A stretch of 64,000 nt of DNA, from assembly GCF_004352835.1 (NCBI RefSeq), contig NZ_SJSB01000003.1:1-64000 (forward strand). Reading direction: 5' to 3'. The notes beneath the pieces were generated by a model. The model saw nothing but the letters and a program-made list of their open reading frames with translations. It was not told where the DNA came from and ran no database searches. The position numbers and the translations under genes were made by a program. The stretch is from Marinomonas flavescens. GTDB lineage: Bacteria; Pseudomonadota; Gammaproteobacteria; Pseudomonadales; Marinomonadaceae. This document shows positions 46,641 to 57,410 of this stretch, in pieces; the stretch's first letter is position 1, and the number at the start of each line of letters is the position of its first letter.

Positions 46641-48323
46641 ATGACTCAAAGCTTCGCAGAACTGTTTGAAGAAAGCCTGTTAACCGTCGAAATGGCGCCA
46701 GGCTCAATTGTTACCGGTCTTGTTGTTGATATTGACAGCGAGTGGGTAACTGTTCATGCAGGTCTTAAATCTGAAGGCGTAATTCCTCGTGCTCAGTTCC
46801 TAACGGAAAGTGGTGAGTTCAACGTTAAAGTCGGTGACGAAGTTAAAGTTGCACTTGAAGCTGTTGAAGATGGTTTCGGCGAGACTAAATTGTCTCGTGA
46901 AAAAGCGAAACGTGCTGAAACTTGGGCTGTTCTTGAAAAAGCCTACGAAGAAGGCGCCATCGTCAATGGTGTTATCAATGGTAAAGTCAAAGGTGGCTTC
47001 ACAGTTGATATCGCTAATATCCGTGCTTTCTTACCTGGTTCTTTGGTAGATGTTCGCCCAATCCGCGACACGTCTCACCTAGAAGGTGTGGATCTAGAGT
47101 TCAAACTTATCAAGCTTGATCAAAAACGTAACAACGTTGTTGTATCTCGTCGTGCCGTTATGGAAGCGACTAACAGCGCTGAACGCGAAACACTACTTGC
47201 TTCTCTAGAAGAAGGCCAAGAAGTTAAAGGTATCGTTAAGAACCTTACAGACTACGGTGCGTTCGTTGATCTTGGTGGTGTTGATGGTCTTCTACACATC
47301 ACTGACATGGCTTGGAAACGCATTAAGCACCCAAGCGAAATCATTGCTGTTGGCGATGAAATCGATGTTAAAGTCCTTAAATTTGACCGCGAGCGTAACC
47401 GTGTGTCTCTAGGTCTTAAGCAATTGGGTGAAGATCCATGGGTAGCTATCAAAGCGCGTTACCCAGAAGGTACTAAAGTAACGGCTAAAGTTACTAACTT
47501 GACTGATTACGGTTGCTTCGCAGAACTTGAAGAAGGCGTAGAAGGTCTAGTTCACGTATCTGAAATGGATTGGACTAACAAAAACATCCACCCATCTAAA
47601 GTAGTTCAGATCGGTGATGAAGTTGAAGTTATGATTCTTGATATCGACGAAGAACGTCGTCGTATCTCTTTGGGTATCAAGCAGTGCACCATGAACCCAT
47701 GGGAAGAATTTGCTACATCTTTCAACAAAGGCGACAAAATCTCTGGCGCAATCAAGTCTATCACTGACTTTGGTGTGTTCATTGGTCTTGACGGCGGCAT
47801 TGACGGCCTTGTACACCTTTCTGACCTATCTTGGGAAGAAACAGGTGAAGACGCAGTTCGTGCATACAAGAAAGGTGATGTTCTTGAAACTGTTGTATTG
47901 TCTATCGATGCAGAGCGCGAGCGTATTTCTCTTGGCGTTAAACAACTTGAAGAAGACCCATTTGTTGGTTTCGTTGCTGAAAACGACAAAGGCACTATCG
48001 TAAACGGTGTTGTCTCTTCTGTTGATGCTAAAGGTGCGGTTGTTACTCTAGCTGAAGGCATTGAAGCTACTTTGAAAGTATCTGAAATTAGCCGTGAGCG
48101 CGTTGAAGATGCAACAACAGTATTGAAAGAAGGCGATAAAGTAGAAGCAGCGATCATTAGTGTTGATCGTAAAGCTCGTACTATTACAATTTCTATCAAG
48201 CAGAAAGATGCAACTGAAGAAAAAACTGCTCTTAAGAATCATTCTGAGAAGCAACAAGTTGAAGCGAACGGTCCTACCACTATCGGTGATTTGATCAAAG
48301 CACAACTAGAAAACCAAAACTAA
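46641..48323 (+). CDS. rpsA: 30S ribosomal protein S1
   Basis: The 560-residue protein (E. coli 557) starts at ATG 46641 ([13 protein letters not shown]) with AGGA 8 bases upstream; the open frame back to TTG 46617 adds eight residues not found in the family. Six S1 RNA-binding domains follow, each with the G-x-V/F/Y-x-x-x-x-D-Y-G-x-F-V pattern. S1 brings mRNA to the 30S subunit. In most gammaproteobacteria ihfB follows; here the next gene is on the other strand and unrelated. Confidence 0.97.
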   Translation: MTQSFAELFEESLLTVEMAPGSIVTGLVVDIDSEWVTVHAGLKSEGVIPRAQFLTESGEFNVKVGDEVKVALEAVEDGFGETKLSREKAKRAETWAVLEKAYEEGAIVNGVINGKVKGGFTVDIANIRAFLPGSLVDVRPIRDTSHLEGVDLEFKLIKLDQKRNNVVVSRRAVMEATNSAERETLLASLEEGQEVKGIVKNLTDYGAFVDLGGVDGLLHITDMAWKRIKHPSEIIAVGDEIDVKVLKFDRERNRVSLGLKQLGEDPWVAIKARYPEGTKVTAKVTNLTDYGCFAELEEGVEGLVHVSEMDWTNKNIHPSKVVQIGDEVEVMILDIDEERRRISLGIKQCTMNPWEEFATSFNKGDKISGAIKSITDFGVFIGLDGGIDGLVHLSDLSWEETGEDAVRAYKKGDVLETVVLSIDAERERISLGVKQLEEDPFVGFVAENDKGTIVNGVVSSVDAKGAVVTLAEGIEATLKVSEISRERVEDATTVLKEGDKVEAAIISVDRKARTITISIKQKDATEEKTALKNHSEKQQVEANGPTTIGDLIKAQLENQN

Positions 48324-48345
48324 GTTTTGATTTTCATTAGCTATT

Positions 48346-48373
48346 AAAAAGCGGGCTTAGGCCCGCTTTTTTT
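48346..48373 (+). terminator. Intrinsic terminator of rpsA
   Basis: AAAAAGCGGGC (48346-48356) pairs perfectly with GCCCGCTTTTT (48361-48371) around TTAG, followed by more T. Strong. Confidence 0.92.
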
Positions 48374-48457
48374 ATGTCAAAATTACGATAACGCGTTGAC
48401 AAGAAAACTATACATAAAACATGTGGATAACTGTGGGTATAGACTCTGTGTGACCTG

Positions 48458-48709
48458 TTATCGGAGTGATTTTAGCAGTGTCTTTGTGTCTTCTTCGTCC
48501 CAGTTTTCTTTTTCTAATAACTGTTTCAGTGAGTCATTGTTTTGAGTTTGCTGAAGGTTCTTCTGAAATTTTGCAAAATGCATGTCTTTGATGAGCTTTT
48601 CATCATAAGGAGAGCGGTACAGTGGCGGAGTTTTCTCGCTTTTAGAATCGTCCGCTTGTTTTAATTTATCGATATTCTTGTACGTCTTTAAGAAGTCTTT
48701 TTTATTCAT
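48458..48709 (-). CDS. Hypothetical protein (83 aa)
   Basis: Not recognised. The small, charged, Lys/Asp/Glu/Gln-rich protein (starts MNKKDFLKTYKNIDKLKQ) has no cysteine, no signal peptide and no membrane helix, and is predicted to be largely helical and partly disordered. It begins 11 bp after trmO on the same strand and is probably cotranscribed with it. A functional relation cannot be inferred. Confidence 0.65.
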   Translation of the reverse strand: MNKKDFLKTYKNIDKLKQADDSKSEKTPPLYRSPYDEKLIKDMHFAKFQKNLQQTQNNDSLKQLLEKENWDEEDTKTLLKSLR

Positions 48710-48720
48710 CTTAGTTGTCC

Positions 48721-49437
48721 TTATTGGGTGTGCTCAATATGGAGTATTTCAAAATGCTCTGGATGGGCTCGCCATCTAATGTTCAAATCCCACAAACTTA
48801 TACCATGCTCTTTGCCTTCTTTATTCTGTAAGTAGGATGGCCTAGGGTCTTGCTCAACAATCTGTTTAATTAAAGTCTTAATATCTCGTTGATGCAATGA
48901 TTGGTAGTGTGCGCATTGGATGTTGGCCAGCTCAGAAAAAACTACCTTGGTGGTGTTGTCCGCTTGTGGTGCGAAGCCACCTTGAGCATCTGGAATGCTG
49001 TCGGCATAAGGAATATATGGCTTTATATCTAAAACTGGCGTGCCATCTAGTAAATCCGCTCCGTGTAACTCGATAAATATTTTGCTGTTTTCCTGGTAGA
49101 TTTTGCCAAGTTTTACGACAGACAACCCTATCGGGTTTGGTCTATGCGTGGCACGAGTGGCAAAAACCCCCATTTTAATTTTTCCGCCTAATCGTGGTGG
49201 ACGTATTTTGGCTTTCCAGTTTTCGCTCATGGTGGCGTGAAAAATGAACTGAATCCAGATATGGGAAAAATCACTTAACCCACTTAATGTGTCTAGTCTG
49301 TTGTATGGAGGAAGTAGTTCTATTCTTGCGGTCGCTTCCGTGACCAGTCCCGGTTGTCTGGGGATGCCAAATTTTTCTTTGTAGCATGAGTGAACGATGC
49401 CAACGGTGGCTAGGTTAAAATGTAGTGGAACAGACAA
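48721..49437 (-). CDS. trmO: tRNA (adenine(37)-N6)-methyltransferase TrmO
   Basis: The 238-residue protein of the TsaA/YaeB family methylates N6-threonylcarbamoyladenosine at position 37 of tRNA-Thr. Family features are VGIVHSCYKEKFGIPRQPGLV (N-terminus), RLGGKIKMGVFATRATHRPNPIGLS (about 83-107) for SAM, and DLLDGTPVLDIKPYIPYADS (about 129-148). Length matches E. coli TrmO (235 aa). It is divergent from proA. Confidence 0.93.
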   Translation of the reverse strand: MSVPLHFNLATVGIVHSCYKEKFGIPRQPGLVTEATARIELLPPYNRLDTLSGLSDFSHIWIQFIFHATMSENWKAKIRPPRLGGKIKMGVFATRATHRPNPIGLSVVKLGKIYQENSKIFIELHGADLLDGTPVLDIKPYIPYADSIPDAQGGFAPQADNTTKVVFSELANIQCAHYQSLHQRDIKTLIKQIVEQDPRPSYLQNKEGKEHGISLWDLNIRWRAHPEHFEILHIEHTQ

Positions 49438-49571
49438 GGTGCTTCCTTTTTATGATCAAATTCAAGACTAAAGGATTAAATAGTTTGTGTTAGTATACTG
49501 ATTATATGGTTGCCCACACGATAAACTTTACTGCTATCGATACTACTTATTAACGTAATTAGAGATTAAAA

Positions 49572-50852
49572 ATGTCTTTAGAATCCTATATGAATCAAAT
49601 TGGTCAGCAAGCGAGAGCCGCTTCTCGTTTGCTTGTAAAAGCTTCCACAGAACATAAAAATAGTGCGTTATTGGCGATGGCTGACGCGTTAGAAAATGCT
49701 CGACCTCGACTAATAGAAGAAAATACTAAAGACATTAAAAATGGTAAAGAAAAAGGGTTAGACGCTGCGTTATTAGACCGTTTATTACTTAATGATGCTC
49801 GTATTGACGGCATGATTGAAGGTCTTAGGCAGGTGGCGGCTTTGCCTGATCCTATTGGTGAGATAACCGATATGCTTTATAGACCTTCTGGTATTCAATT
49901 GGGAAAAATGCGAGTGCCTTTAGGTGTTGTTGGTATCATTTACGAATCTCGTCCAAATGTTACGATTGATGCGGCAAGTCTGTGTTTAAAATCCGGCAAC
50001 GCTACCATTTTAAGAGGTGGATCTGAGGCTTTCTATTCGAATCAAGCCATTGCCAAGGCGGTTTCAGCTGGTTTGAATGCTGTTGGTTTGCCTGAGCATG
50101 CGGTGCAAGTATTAAATACCACTGACCGTGACGCCGTAGGCAAATTAATTACCATGCCAGACTATGTTGATGTGATAGTACCTCGAGGTGGTAAGGGATT
50201 AATTGAGCGCATCAGTCGTGATGCTCGAATTCCTGTCATTAAGCATTTGGATGGTAATTGCCATGTCTATATTGATGATGAGGCAGATTTAGAAAAAGCG
50301 TTCAATATAGCGATAAACGCAAAAACGCGTCGCTATGGTGTTTGTAATGCGATGGAGTCTTTGTTGATTCATCAGGCGATTGCGGCAGAAGTGTTGCCAA
50401 CACTGGTGTCGGCGTTTCATGAAAAAGGGGTTGAGCTCGTCGGTTGTGAAACGACTCGACTTATCGTTGCCAAATCCGTTGCATCGCAGATAACAATTGG
50501 CGTAGCCACAGAAGAAGATTGGTTTACCGAATACCTTGCCCCTAAATTATCAATTAAAATAATGACAGATATGGATGAAGCGATCGCTCATATTAATCAC
50601 TATGGCTCGCACCATTCAGATGCGATCGTTTCTCAAGATTATTCAAAGACTCGGGCCTTTATGGCAGAGGTGGATTCATCGTCTGTAATGGTGAATGCAT
50701 CCACAGCGTTCGCAGATGGCTTTGAATATGGTCTAGGGGCAGAAATTGGTATTTCTACGGATAAAATACACGCTCGCGGCCCCGTTGGCTTGATTGGTTT
50801 AACCAGTCAGAAATACATAGTTTTAGGTGATGGTCATACGCGTGACAATTAA
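49572..50852 (+). CDS. proA: Glutamate-5-semialdehyde dehydrogenase (gamma-glutamyl phosphate reductase)
   Basis: The 426-residue enzyme reduces gamma-glutamyl phosphate with NADPH in proline synthesis. The catalytic cysteine is in [18 protein letters not shown] text (about 252-265), with the cofactor motif [17 protein letters not shown] (about 118-134) and the end [16 protein letters not shown]. proB is not adjacent. It overlaps nadD and starts the long downstream unit. Confidence 0.97.
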   Translation: MSLESYMNQIGQQARAASRLLVKASTEHKNSALLAMADALENARPRLIEENTKDIKNGKEKGLDAALLDRLLLNDARIDGMIEGLRQVAALPDPIGEITDMLYRPSGIQLGKMRVPLGVVGIIYESRPNVTIDAASLCLKSGNATILRGGSEAFYSNQAIAKAVSAGLNAVGLPEHAVQVLNTTDRDAVGKLITMPDYVDVIVPRGGKGLIERISRDARIPVIKHLDGNCHVYIDDEADLEKAFNIAINAKTRRYGVCNAMESLLIHQAIAAEVLPTLVSAFHEKGVELVGCETTRLIVAKSVASQITIGVATEEDWFTEYLAPKLSIKIMTDMDEAIAHINHYGSHHSDAIVSQDYSKTRAFMAEVDSSSVMVNASTAFADGFEYGLGAEIGISTDKIHARGPVGLIGLTSQKYIVLGDGHTRDN

Positions 50853-51513
50853 AACAAAAAAGTCTTCTGGTGTGGCCATTATGGGTGGGACATTTGATCC
50901 TATTCATAATGGTCATTTAAGAGTAGCCGTGGAGATTTTAGATCGTTTTAATTTCAAGGCGATGAAGTTGATTCCTTGTTTTCAACCTGTTCATAAAGGG
51001 CTACCCAGTGTCACCGCTCAGCAACGTTTGGAAATGGCTAAAATGGCTATTTCTAGCGATGTTAGATTGGCGGTAGATTCAAGAGAGATCTTAAGAGCGG
51101 GGCCGAGTTACTCAATTGATACCTTGAGAGATATTCGAGCCGAAATCGGACCGGATGTGCCATTGATTATGGTATTGGGAATGGACAGCTTTTTATCACT
51201 ACCGACTTGGGCTGAATGGCGAAAATTAATTGAATATGCGCACATCTTGGTCGTTTCTCGACCTGGTTGGGAGCCAGAATTAATCTCAGAATTGAGCGCT
51301 TTCTGCGAAAACTATCGTGCCGCTTCATCGCATGAGTTACAATGCGCGCCCTCAGGCTCTGTTTGGCTAGAAATGCTGCCATCTTTGGAGATTTCTTCCA
51401 GCATGATAAGGATCTTGTGTAATAAACAGGAATCCATTGCGTATCTGCTACCAGAGCCCGTACAAACATACATAATAGAAAATAAATTATATCAGGATAT
51501 CGTAACTTTATGA
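50827..51513 (+). CDS. nadD: Nicotinate-nucleotide adenylyltransferase
   Basis: The enzyme adenylates nicotinate mononucleotide in NAD synthesis. The nucleotidyltransferase motif is [14 protein letters not shown] with the (H/T)xGH signature HNGH, and the second motif SSSMIR is near the end. The reading overlaps proA; starts GTG 50827, ATG 50830 and GTG 50842 are all possible. GTG 50842 has GGTGATGG nine bases upstream, making it plausible. Translational coupling to proA is likely. Confidence 0.93.
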   Translation: MMVIRVTIKTKKSSGVAIMGGTFDPIHNGHLRVAVEILDRFNFKAMKLIPCFQPVHKGLPSVTAQQRLEMAKMAISSDVRLAVDSREILRAGPSYSIDTLRDIRAEIGPDVPLIMVLGMDSFLSLPTWAEWRKLIEYAHILVVSRPGWEPELISELSAFCENYRAASSHELQCAPSGSVWLEMLPSLEISSSMIRILCNKQESIAYLLPEPVQTYIIENKLYQDIVTL

Positions 51514-51863
51514 GTCAGCCTAATCTCACAGCAGATCAAATCTTAGCTTTAGCAGTGGAAGCACTGGAAGATGTCAAAGGTGATAAGATCACTGTGTTGA
51601 ATGTTTCAAAGCACACAGACATGATGGACTATATGGTCATTTGTACTGGTACCTCTAAGCGTCATGTTAATGGCTTGGGTCAAAATGTCATCGTGCATCT
51701 GAAATCTAAAGGACTTCAGCCATTGGGTTTTGAAGGTCGTGGGTCAGGCAGTGATTGGGTCTTGGTAGACTTGCATGATGTTGTCGTTCATGTGATGACG
51801 GAAGAAGCTAGAGCATTTTATGATCTAGAAAAGCTTTGGGACATTAAACCAGAAGTAATGTAA
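51510..51863 (+). CDS. rsfS: Ribosomal silencing factor RsfS
   Basis: The 117-residue protein binds L14 and blocks joining of subunits when nutrients are low. Typical stretches are SKHTDMMDYMVICTGTSKRHV and GSDWVLVDLHDVVVHVM. It overlaps nadD by ATGA, showing tight translational coupling. Confidence 0.95.
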   Translation: MSQPNLTADQILALAVEALEDVKGDKITVLNVSKHTDMMDYMVICTGTSKRHVNGLGQNVIVHLKSKGLQPLGFEGRGSGSDWVLVDLHDVVVHVMTEEARAFYDLEKLWDIKPEVM

Positions 51864-51872
51864 GGCTCTGAA

Positions 51873-52340
51873 ATGCGTGTTCGATTGATTGCTGTTGGTA
51901 CAAAGATGCCGAAATGGGTAACACAAGGCTATGATGATTATGCCAAACGGTTACCCAAAGATTTTGCTTTAGAATTGGTAGAAATTCCTATGTCGCCACG
52001 AGGGAAAAATACCGATATTCCTAAAGCAATTCGCAAAGAAGGTGATTTGATGCTCGATGCGATTCCCCAGGGTGATAAAGTTATCGCGATGGAAGTGCTT
52101 GGTAAAGAGTGGTCAACAGCGCAATTAGCCGATCAAACAGAACAATGGCGAATGGACGGCTACAATGTCAGTTTGTTAGTGGGTGGGCCTGATGGGCTGG
52201 ACCCTCGCTGTACTTCTAGAGCAGACCAAGTCTGGTCATTATCTCGTTTAACACTTCCGCACCCTATGGTACGGATTATTCTTGCTGAGCAAATATACCG
52301 TGCTTGGACCTTAATGAATAATCATCCGTATCACAGATAG
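51873..52340 (+). CDS. rlmH: 23S rRNA pseudouridine(1915)-N3 methyltransferase RlmH
   Basis: The 155-residue SPOUT-family enzyme, identical in length to E. coli RlmH, methylates a modified residue in helix 69. It shows [29 protein letters not shown] (knot loop) and [18 protein letters not shown] near the C-terminus. It is 9 bp after rsfS, the standard arrangement. Confidence 0.96.
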   Translation: MRVRLIAVGTKMPKWVTQGYDDYAKRLPKDFALELVEIPMSPRGKNTDIPKAIRKEGDLMLDAIPQGDKVIAMEVLGKEWSTAQLADQTEQWRMDGYNVSLLVGGPDGLDPRCTSRADQVWSLSRLTLPHPMVRIILAEQIYRAWTLMNNHPYHR

Positions 52341-52351
52341 AGGGTAATTCG

Positions 52352-54235
52352 GTGAGTCGTCGACATCAAAATTTTCGTAATTACCGCAAAGAAAAAACAC
52401 TGACGCAATCGCGTATTATTATCGCAGGGCTCTTGGTGTTGCTCTTAGCCGGTGTTTTGATGGCGCGCTTATTCTATCTTCAAGTTGTGCAGTACAAGCT
52501 TTATCAAACTAAATCAGATGAGAACCGCGTGATGCTGGTCACTATGCCACCGCCACGTGGGCTTATTTATGATCGCAATGGTGTTGTGCTTGCTGATAAC
52601 CGTCCTATACACAGTTTAACAGTCACTCCTGAACGGATTAAGAGTCTGCCTTGGTTGAAAAAAACGCTTTCGGGCATGATTGATATTAGCCAAGACGAAT
52701 GGGATCAGTTTGACGAAAAGTTAAAAGAGTATCGTCGCCCTTACCAATCTATTACCTTAAAATCACAACTCACTGATGCGCAGTGGGCCAGAATTGCTGT
52801 TAACCTTTATAAGCTTGATGGTGTTCAAGTCGAAGCGCAGCTAACTCGATATTACCCTTATGGAAAAGATAAAGCCTTTGCTCACTCTATCGGCTATGTT
52901 GGGCGCATTACTTCCAAGGATTTAGAGCGTGTAGATAAGCAAGCTTATCAAGGCGCTTTGTTTATCGGGAAAACCGGTGTTGAAGGTTACTACGAAAGCA
53001 CTTTATTTGGTAAAGCTGGTATTAAAAAAGTAGAAGTGAATGCCCGTGGTCGTATCATGGAAGAGCTTAGTCAGGTCAACCCTGTTCCAGGTAAGAATAT
53101 TCACCTTTATATGGACGCACGACTACAGCAATATGCCTATGACTTGATGGGCGATTATAAAGGCTCTGTCGTTGCTATTGACCCCAATACGGGCGGCATT
53201 TTGGCCTTGGTATCTAAACCAGGGTTTGATCCTAATTTATTTGTGAGGGGAATCTCTTACAAAAATTATTCTACTCTGCGTAATTCTAAAGAACTGCCTT
53301 TGTTTAATCGTGCATTGCGAGGAGGGTACCCGCCGGCCTCAACAATCAAGCCTTTTATGGCGCTGGCTGGGCTTGAATATGGTTTTTCTTCTTGGACTGA
53401 ACGCTATTTTGCTCGAGGCTATTATCAAATCAATCCAGGCGGTCGTCGCTACCGTGATTGGAAGCGTGGTGGTCATGGTTGGATTAATTTGCAGCGCGCT
53501 ATTATTGAATCAGTGGATACCTATTTTTATCAGCTGGCAAATAAAATGGGCGTGACACCTATTCATGATTTTTTATCGCGCTTTGGCTTTGGTAAGAGCA
53601 CGTTATTAGATCTTGATGGCGCTAGTGTGGGTTTGTTGCCATCTAAAGAGTGGAAGCGCGCCAAGTATAACCAGCCTTGGTACCCAGGTGACTCAGTAAA
53701 TATTGGTATTGGTCAGGGCTTTATGGTGGCGACGCCGATACAAATGGCAACAGCGGTTTCCGCTATTGCCGCACGTGGGCATTATTATTATCCGCGTATG
53801 GCTAGGACGATAGGTGGTAAGCCGGCTACTTTCCAAGGTGATTCTGGTGGGGTGCATAATATTATTCTCAAAGACCAAAGTAATTGGGAAAAGATAGTAA
53901 CCGCCATGAGCAAAGTTATCACTGACCCTAAAGGCACTGGTCGTCGCTTGCAAGGTACGGATTATACGATTGCGGGTAAAACAGGGACTGGTCAGGTTTT
54001 CAGTCTGCAAGATGGTGAAGAGTACGAGGCAGATAAGTTAGTCAAGCGACTTCATGACCATGGGTTGTTTATTGCATTTGCACCTGTAGAAAAACCTAAA
54101 ATTGCGATTTTTGCCATTTTCGAAAATGGCGGCGGTGCCGCTTTACCAGCTGATTTAACGAAAAAGATTTTTGATGCCTATATCGATGGTAAATATCCAA
54201 AACGTTACGACTATTTAAAAGGTAAAAATCAGTGA
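52352..54235 (+). CDS. mrdA: Penicillin-binding protein 2 (peptidoglycan transpeptidase MrdA)
   Basis: The 627-residue class B PBP of cell elongation starts at GTG 52352 after GAGGG. One N-terminal membrane helix (about 20-42) leads to the pedestal domain with PPPRGLIYDRNGVVLADN. The transpeptidase has S-x-x-K in PPASTIKPFMA (about 328-331), the S-x-D motif SVDTYFYQL, and K-T-G in AGKTGTGQV (about 538). It acts with RodA, whose gene overlaps by GTGA. Confidence 0.96.
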   Translation: MSRRHQNFRNYRKEKTLTQSRIIIAGLLVLLLAGVLMARLFYLQVVQYKLYQTKSDENRVMLVTMPPPRGLIYDRNGVVLADNRPIHSLTVTPERIKSLPWLKKTLSGMIDISQDEWDQFDEKLKEYRRPYQSITLKSQLTDAQWARIAVNLYKLDGVQVEAQLTRYYPYGKDKAFAHSIGYVGRITSKDLERVDKQAYQGALFIGKTGVEGYYESTLFGKAGIKKVEVNARGRIMEELSQVNPVPGKNIHLYMDARLQQYAYDLMGDYKGSVVAIDPNTGGILALVSKPGFDPNLFVRGISYKNYSTLRNSKELPLFNRALRGGYPPASTIKPFMALAGLEYGFSSWTERYFARGYYQINPGGRRYRDWKRGGHGWINLQRAIIESVDTYFYQLANKMGVTPIHDFLSRFGFGKSTLLDLDGASVGLLPSKEWKRAKYNQPWYPGDSVNIGIGQGFMVATPIQMATAVSAIAARGHYYYPRMARTIGGKPATFQGDSGGVHNIILKDQSNWEKIVTAMSKVITDPKGTGRRLQGTDYTIAGKTGTGQVFSLQDGEEYEADKLVKRLHDHGLFIAFAPVEKPKIAIFAIFENGGGAALPADLTKKIFDAYIDGKYPKRYDYLKGKNQ

Positions 54236-55353
54236 CTGATAATGTTTATAAGAGGGCGCTTACTTTTGCTAACGCTCGTCTTTGGAAACTGATCCACGTT
54301 GATATATTGCTCTTGGGCGCGCTGCTGTTATTGATGGCTGGCGGTCTAGTTGTGCTTTATTCTGCTTCTGGCGAAGATATGGCTATGGTAGAGCGACAAG
54401 GTGTCCGTTTCTGCATTGGCATGGGAGTTTGTCTGGGTTTGGCGCAACTGCCACCTAAGTACATGCGTAGGGCATCTCCGGCGTTATTTGTTTTCTTGGT
54501 TTTGCTGCTGATCGGCGTGCTACTTTTTGGTGTGGGGGCAAAGGGGGCGCAGCGTTGGTTGGCTTTGCCTGGCGGGTTGCGTTTTCAACCTTCCGAAATT
54601 ATGAAAATCCTTATGCCAATGATGATTGCTTGGTACTTTTCTGATCGACAGCTCCCACCAACGTTCAAAGAAGTGTTGTCTGTGCTGGCGCTTATTTTGA
54701 TTCCAGTCGTCATGATTGCTAAACAGCCCGATTTAGGGACCGCGTTATTGGTGGCAGTGTCCGGTATTTTTGTTTTATTTTTGGCAGGTCTAGGGTGGCG
54801 CTATATTGTCAGTGCTGCTGTTTTAGCGCCTGCTGCGGGTTATGCTCTCTGGCATTTTATGCATGATTATCAGCGCCAGCGAGTACTTACTTTTTTAAAT
54901 CCAGAAAGCGATCCCCTTGGCTCTGGTTGGAATATTATTCAATCTAAAACAGCCATTGGCTCCGGTGGTTTGTACGGCAAGGGGTGGTTAGAAGGGACTC
55001 AGGCGCAACTTAATTTCTTACCTGAAAGCCATACCGATTTCATTGTCGCAGTGCTTGGCGAAGAATTTGGCATGCTGGGTTGCGGTATTTTGATTTTCTC
55101 ATATCTCTTGGTTATCTCTCGTGGTTTATATATAGCAGGTACGGCTGAAGATAATTACGCTCGCTTATTGGCTGGTAGTTTAACACTCACATTTTTTGTT
55201 TATATGTTTGTAAATATCGGCATGGTATCAGGCATTTTACCTGTGGTTGGGGTACCCTTGCCTCTAGTGAGTTATGGTGGAACATCGATCATAACGATTA
55301 TGGCAACCTTTGGCATTCTTATGTCAGTGCAAACACACAAAAGAGCAAGATGA
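54232..55353 (+). CDS. rodA: Peptidoglycan glycosyltransferase RodA (MrdB)
   Basis: The 373-residue SEDS polytopic membrane protein polymerises glycan strands for elongation together with PBP2. Seen motifs include GAKGAQRWLALPG, FQPSEIMKI, KQPDLGTALLV, and at the end GVPLPLVSYGGTSIITIMATFGI. GTG start overlaps the mrdA stop; its own stop overlaps mltB by ATGA. Confidence 0.96.
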   Translation: MTDNVYKRALTFANARLWKLIHVDILLLGALLLLMAGGLVVLYSASGEDMAMVERQGVRFCIGMGVCLGLAQLPPKYMRRASPALFVFLVLLLIGVLLFGVGAKGAQRWLALPGGLRFQPSEIMKILMPMMIAWYFSDRQLPPTFKEVLSVLALILIPVVMIAKQPDLGTALLVAVSGIFVLFLAGLGWRYIVSAAVLAPAAGYALWHFMHDYQRQRVLTFLNPESDPLGSGWNIIQSKTAIGSGGLYGKGWLEGTQAQLNFLPESHTDFIVAVLGEEFGMLGCGILIFSYLLVISRGLYIAGTAEDNYARLLAGSLTLTFFVYMFVNIGMVSGILPVVGVPLPLVSYGGTSIITIMATFGILMSVQTHKRAR

Positions 55354-56408
55354 TGATAAAACTAGCAGTAGGAATACTACTAGTGCTTGGCCTCGCTGGG
55401 TGCAGTAGTTTAGACCAAGCAAAAAGTAGAGAATTAGGGGATGAGCTTAAAGTAAGCAATGAATTACTTGAAGATGCACCACAAAGCATAGCGTCTTCTT
55501 ACGCAGCCAACCCTCAGGTGCAAGCTTTCATAGATCGTTTAGTAAAAAACGATCACTTTGATAAGAAAAGATTAGAGCTTGCTTTTTCTCGAATTAAAGT
55601 TCGTGAGAAGGTGATTGAAAAATCTAATAATCAACCTGAAGTACTCATTCCCTATTACAAATATCGCACTCGTTTTGTAAGCAGTCAGCGGATAGAAAGC
55701 GGTAAGGCTTTTGCCATAAAGAATAAATATTGGCTCGATAAAGCGGAAAAAGAATACGGTGTCGACTGGCATATTATCGTGTCTTTGATTGGTGTTGAAA
55801 CCTATTATGGTCGTATTACAGGGTCGCAAGATGTCTTTACTTCTTTAACTACGCTTGCTTTTGATTACCCTAGACGACAAAAGTACTTTCAAAGTGAGCT
55901 GAAAGCCTATCTTTTGCTTGCTCGTGAAAATGGTTGGAACATTGGTGCGACTAAAGGCTCTTATAGTGGTGCTATGGGAATGGTTCAGTTTATGCCTTCT
56001 AATTACCGCAAATTAGCAATTGATTATGATGGTGATGGGCGAATTGATCTTTGGCATTCTGATGCTGATGCAATAGGCAGTGTTGCTAATTACTTGAAAC
56101 ATCATGGTTGGGAATTCGATAAGCCTTGCTTGGTTATGGCAAATGTAAAATCCCCTGAAACAGTGAAAAAATGGGTGAATTTTGATAGTAAACCAATCAA
56201 AACGGCAGCGCAGTGGTCTACGTTAGATATATTGCCAAGCCAGTCATTTTTACCAGAGAAAATGGGGCTGATTGGATTGCGTACAGCTGAAGATAAGACG
56301 TCTTATTGGCTAGCTTATGAAAACTTTTTCACTATCATGGATTATAATCCAAGCAGGCGTTACGCAATGTCTGTATTGGAACTTGCCAAGAGTATAGGAG
56401 AGCAGTGA
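55350..56408 (+). CDS. mltB: Membrane-bound lytic murein transglycosylase B
   Basis: The 352-residue lipoprotein (lipobox LAGCSS) cleaves glycan strands to anhydromuropeptides. The catalytic glutamate is in IVSLIGVETYYGRITG (about 153), and the family motifs GAMGMVQFMPSNYRKLA and DLWHSDADAIGSVANYLKHHGW follow. Two adjacent ATGs (55350, 55353) are possible starts. Coupled to rodA upstream and rlpA downstream by four-base overlaps. Confidence 0.95.
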   Translation: MMIKLAVGILLVLGLAGCSSLDQAKSRELGDELKVSNELLEDAPQSIASSYAANPQVQAFIDRLVKNDHFDKKRLELAFSRIKVREKVIEKSNNQPEVLIPYYKYRTRFVSSQRIESGKAFAIKNKYWLDKAEKEYGVDWHIIVSLIGVETYYGRITGSQDVFTSLTTLAFDYPRRQKYFQSELKAYLLLARENGWNIGATKGSYSGAMGMVQFMPSNYRKLAIDYDGDGRIDLWHSDADAIGSVANYLKHHGWEFDKPCLVMANVKSPETVKKWVNFDSKPIKTAAQWSTLDILPSQSFLPEKMGLIGLRTAEDKTSYWLAYENFFTIMDYNPSRRYAMSVLELAKSIGEQ

Positions 56409-57325
56409 TTAATCGTTGTTTTGTTTTTTTATTAGTGAGCTTTAGTGTCGTATTGTTGAGTGGTTGTACTGGTAATACGATGAGTTCTGCTGACTATGAT
56501 AAGGCTTCTGCTGGCGGACGCTATACTATCCTTAAAGATCACGCTCCGGATCATGATGTCAAAGTGGATCATTTACCTAATTTGGTCCCTAAATGGGAGT
56601 CCAAAAGCCGCGGAGGAAATAAAAGTCCTTATGAGGTTTGGGGTAAGAAGTATTGGGTGATGAAATCCGCTAAAGGGTACGTTGCGGAAGGGACTGCTTC
56701 TTGGTATGGGATGAAGTTTCATGGACACACTACTTCAAATGGGGAAACATATGATATGTATGCTTTTTCAGCGGCACATAAATCCCTTCCTTTACCGACG
56801 TATTTGAAAGTGACGAACCTTGATAATCAGCGCTCGGTAATTGTTAGGGTCAATGATCGAGGACCTTTTCACGGTAATCGATTAATAGATCTTTCTTATG
56901 CAGCGGCCGTGCGGTTAGGTTATCAGAAAAAAGGTTTGGCTCGTGTTAGAATAGAAGCTATCACACCGCCTAAAGGTGGTGTGTATCGTGCGGAACCTAC
57001 CTCGTCATCAGTGACGAAAAAAGAGGTTAATCCCCCGATTATATTGGCTCCTAGCCCTGTTGTTAGCGTGCCGAAAAGTACGAAAGAAACACCGGTTTTT
57101 ACGCACTTACAGCTGGGTGCATTCTCAACTAAAGAAGCGGCTAATCGTTTGAAACAGCAGCTATTTTCTGTTTTTGATACTCAAGTGAATATCGAGATAG
57201 TTAAACAGAATGATGCTCTGTATAAAGTGTTAGTAGGGCCTTATGCAAGTGATGTTGAGTTGTCGAATTGGCAAGATAAACTTCATAAAGCTGGGTTTGC
57301 TAAGCCTGTACGAGTTGCCATGTAA
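56405..57325 (+). CDS. rlpA: Septal ring lytic transglycosylase RlpA
   Basis: The 306-residue lipoprotein starts at GTG 56405 (lipobox LLSGC). It has the double-psi beta-barrel RlpA domain (about 97-190; GTASWYGMKFHGHTTSNGE, NDRGPFHGNRLIDLSYAAA) and a C-terminal SPOR domain (about 235-303) that binds denuded glycan. In Pseudomonas RlpA cleaves denuded strands at the septum. It overlaps mltB by GTGA. About 85 bp separate it from dacA. Confidence 0.94.
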   Translation: MINRCFVFLLVSFSVVLLSGCTGNTMSSADYDKASAGGRYTILKDHAPDHDVKVDHLPNLVPKWESKSRGGNKSPYEVWGKKYWVMKSAKGYVAEGTASWYGMKFHGHTTSNGETYDMYAFSAAHKSLPLPTYLKVTNLDNQRSVIVRVNDRGPFHGNRLIDLSYAAAVRLGYQKKGLARVRIEAITPPKGGVYRAEPTSSSVTKKEVNPPIILAPSPVVSVPKSTKETPVFTHLQLGAFSTKEAANRLKQQLFSVFDTQVNIEIVKQNDALYKVLVGPYASDVELSNWQDKLHKAGFAKPVRVAM

Positions 57326-57410
57326 CTGTAAAGGCGAATTCCATGGGCTAGAGATTCGTCATATCCTCTAGTATTATTTGTAAACTTTTTTTAACCAGAT
57401 GTTGTAGAGC

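Noticed and set aside
47252..48305. Several antisense frames over rpsA and other conserved genes
   Set aside because: They are complementary shadows of strongly codon-biased genes and show no domain or start signal.
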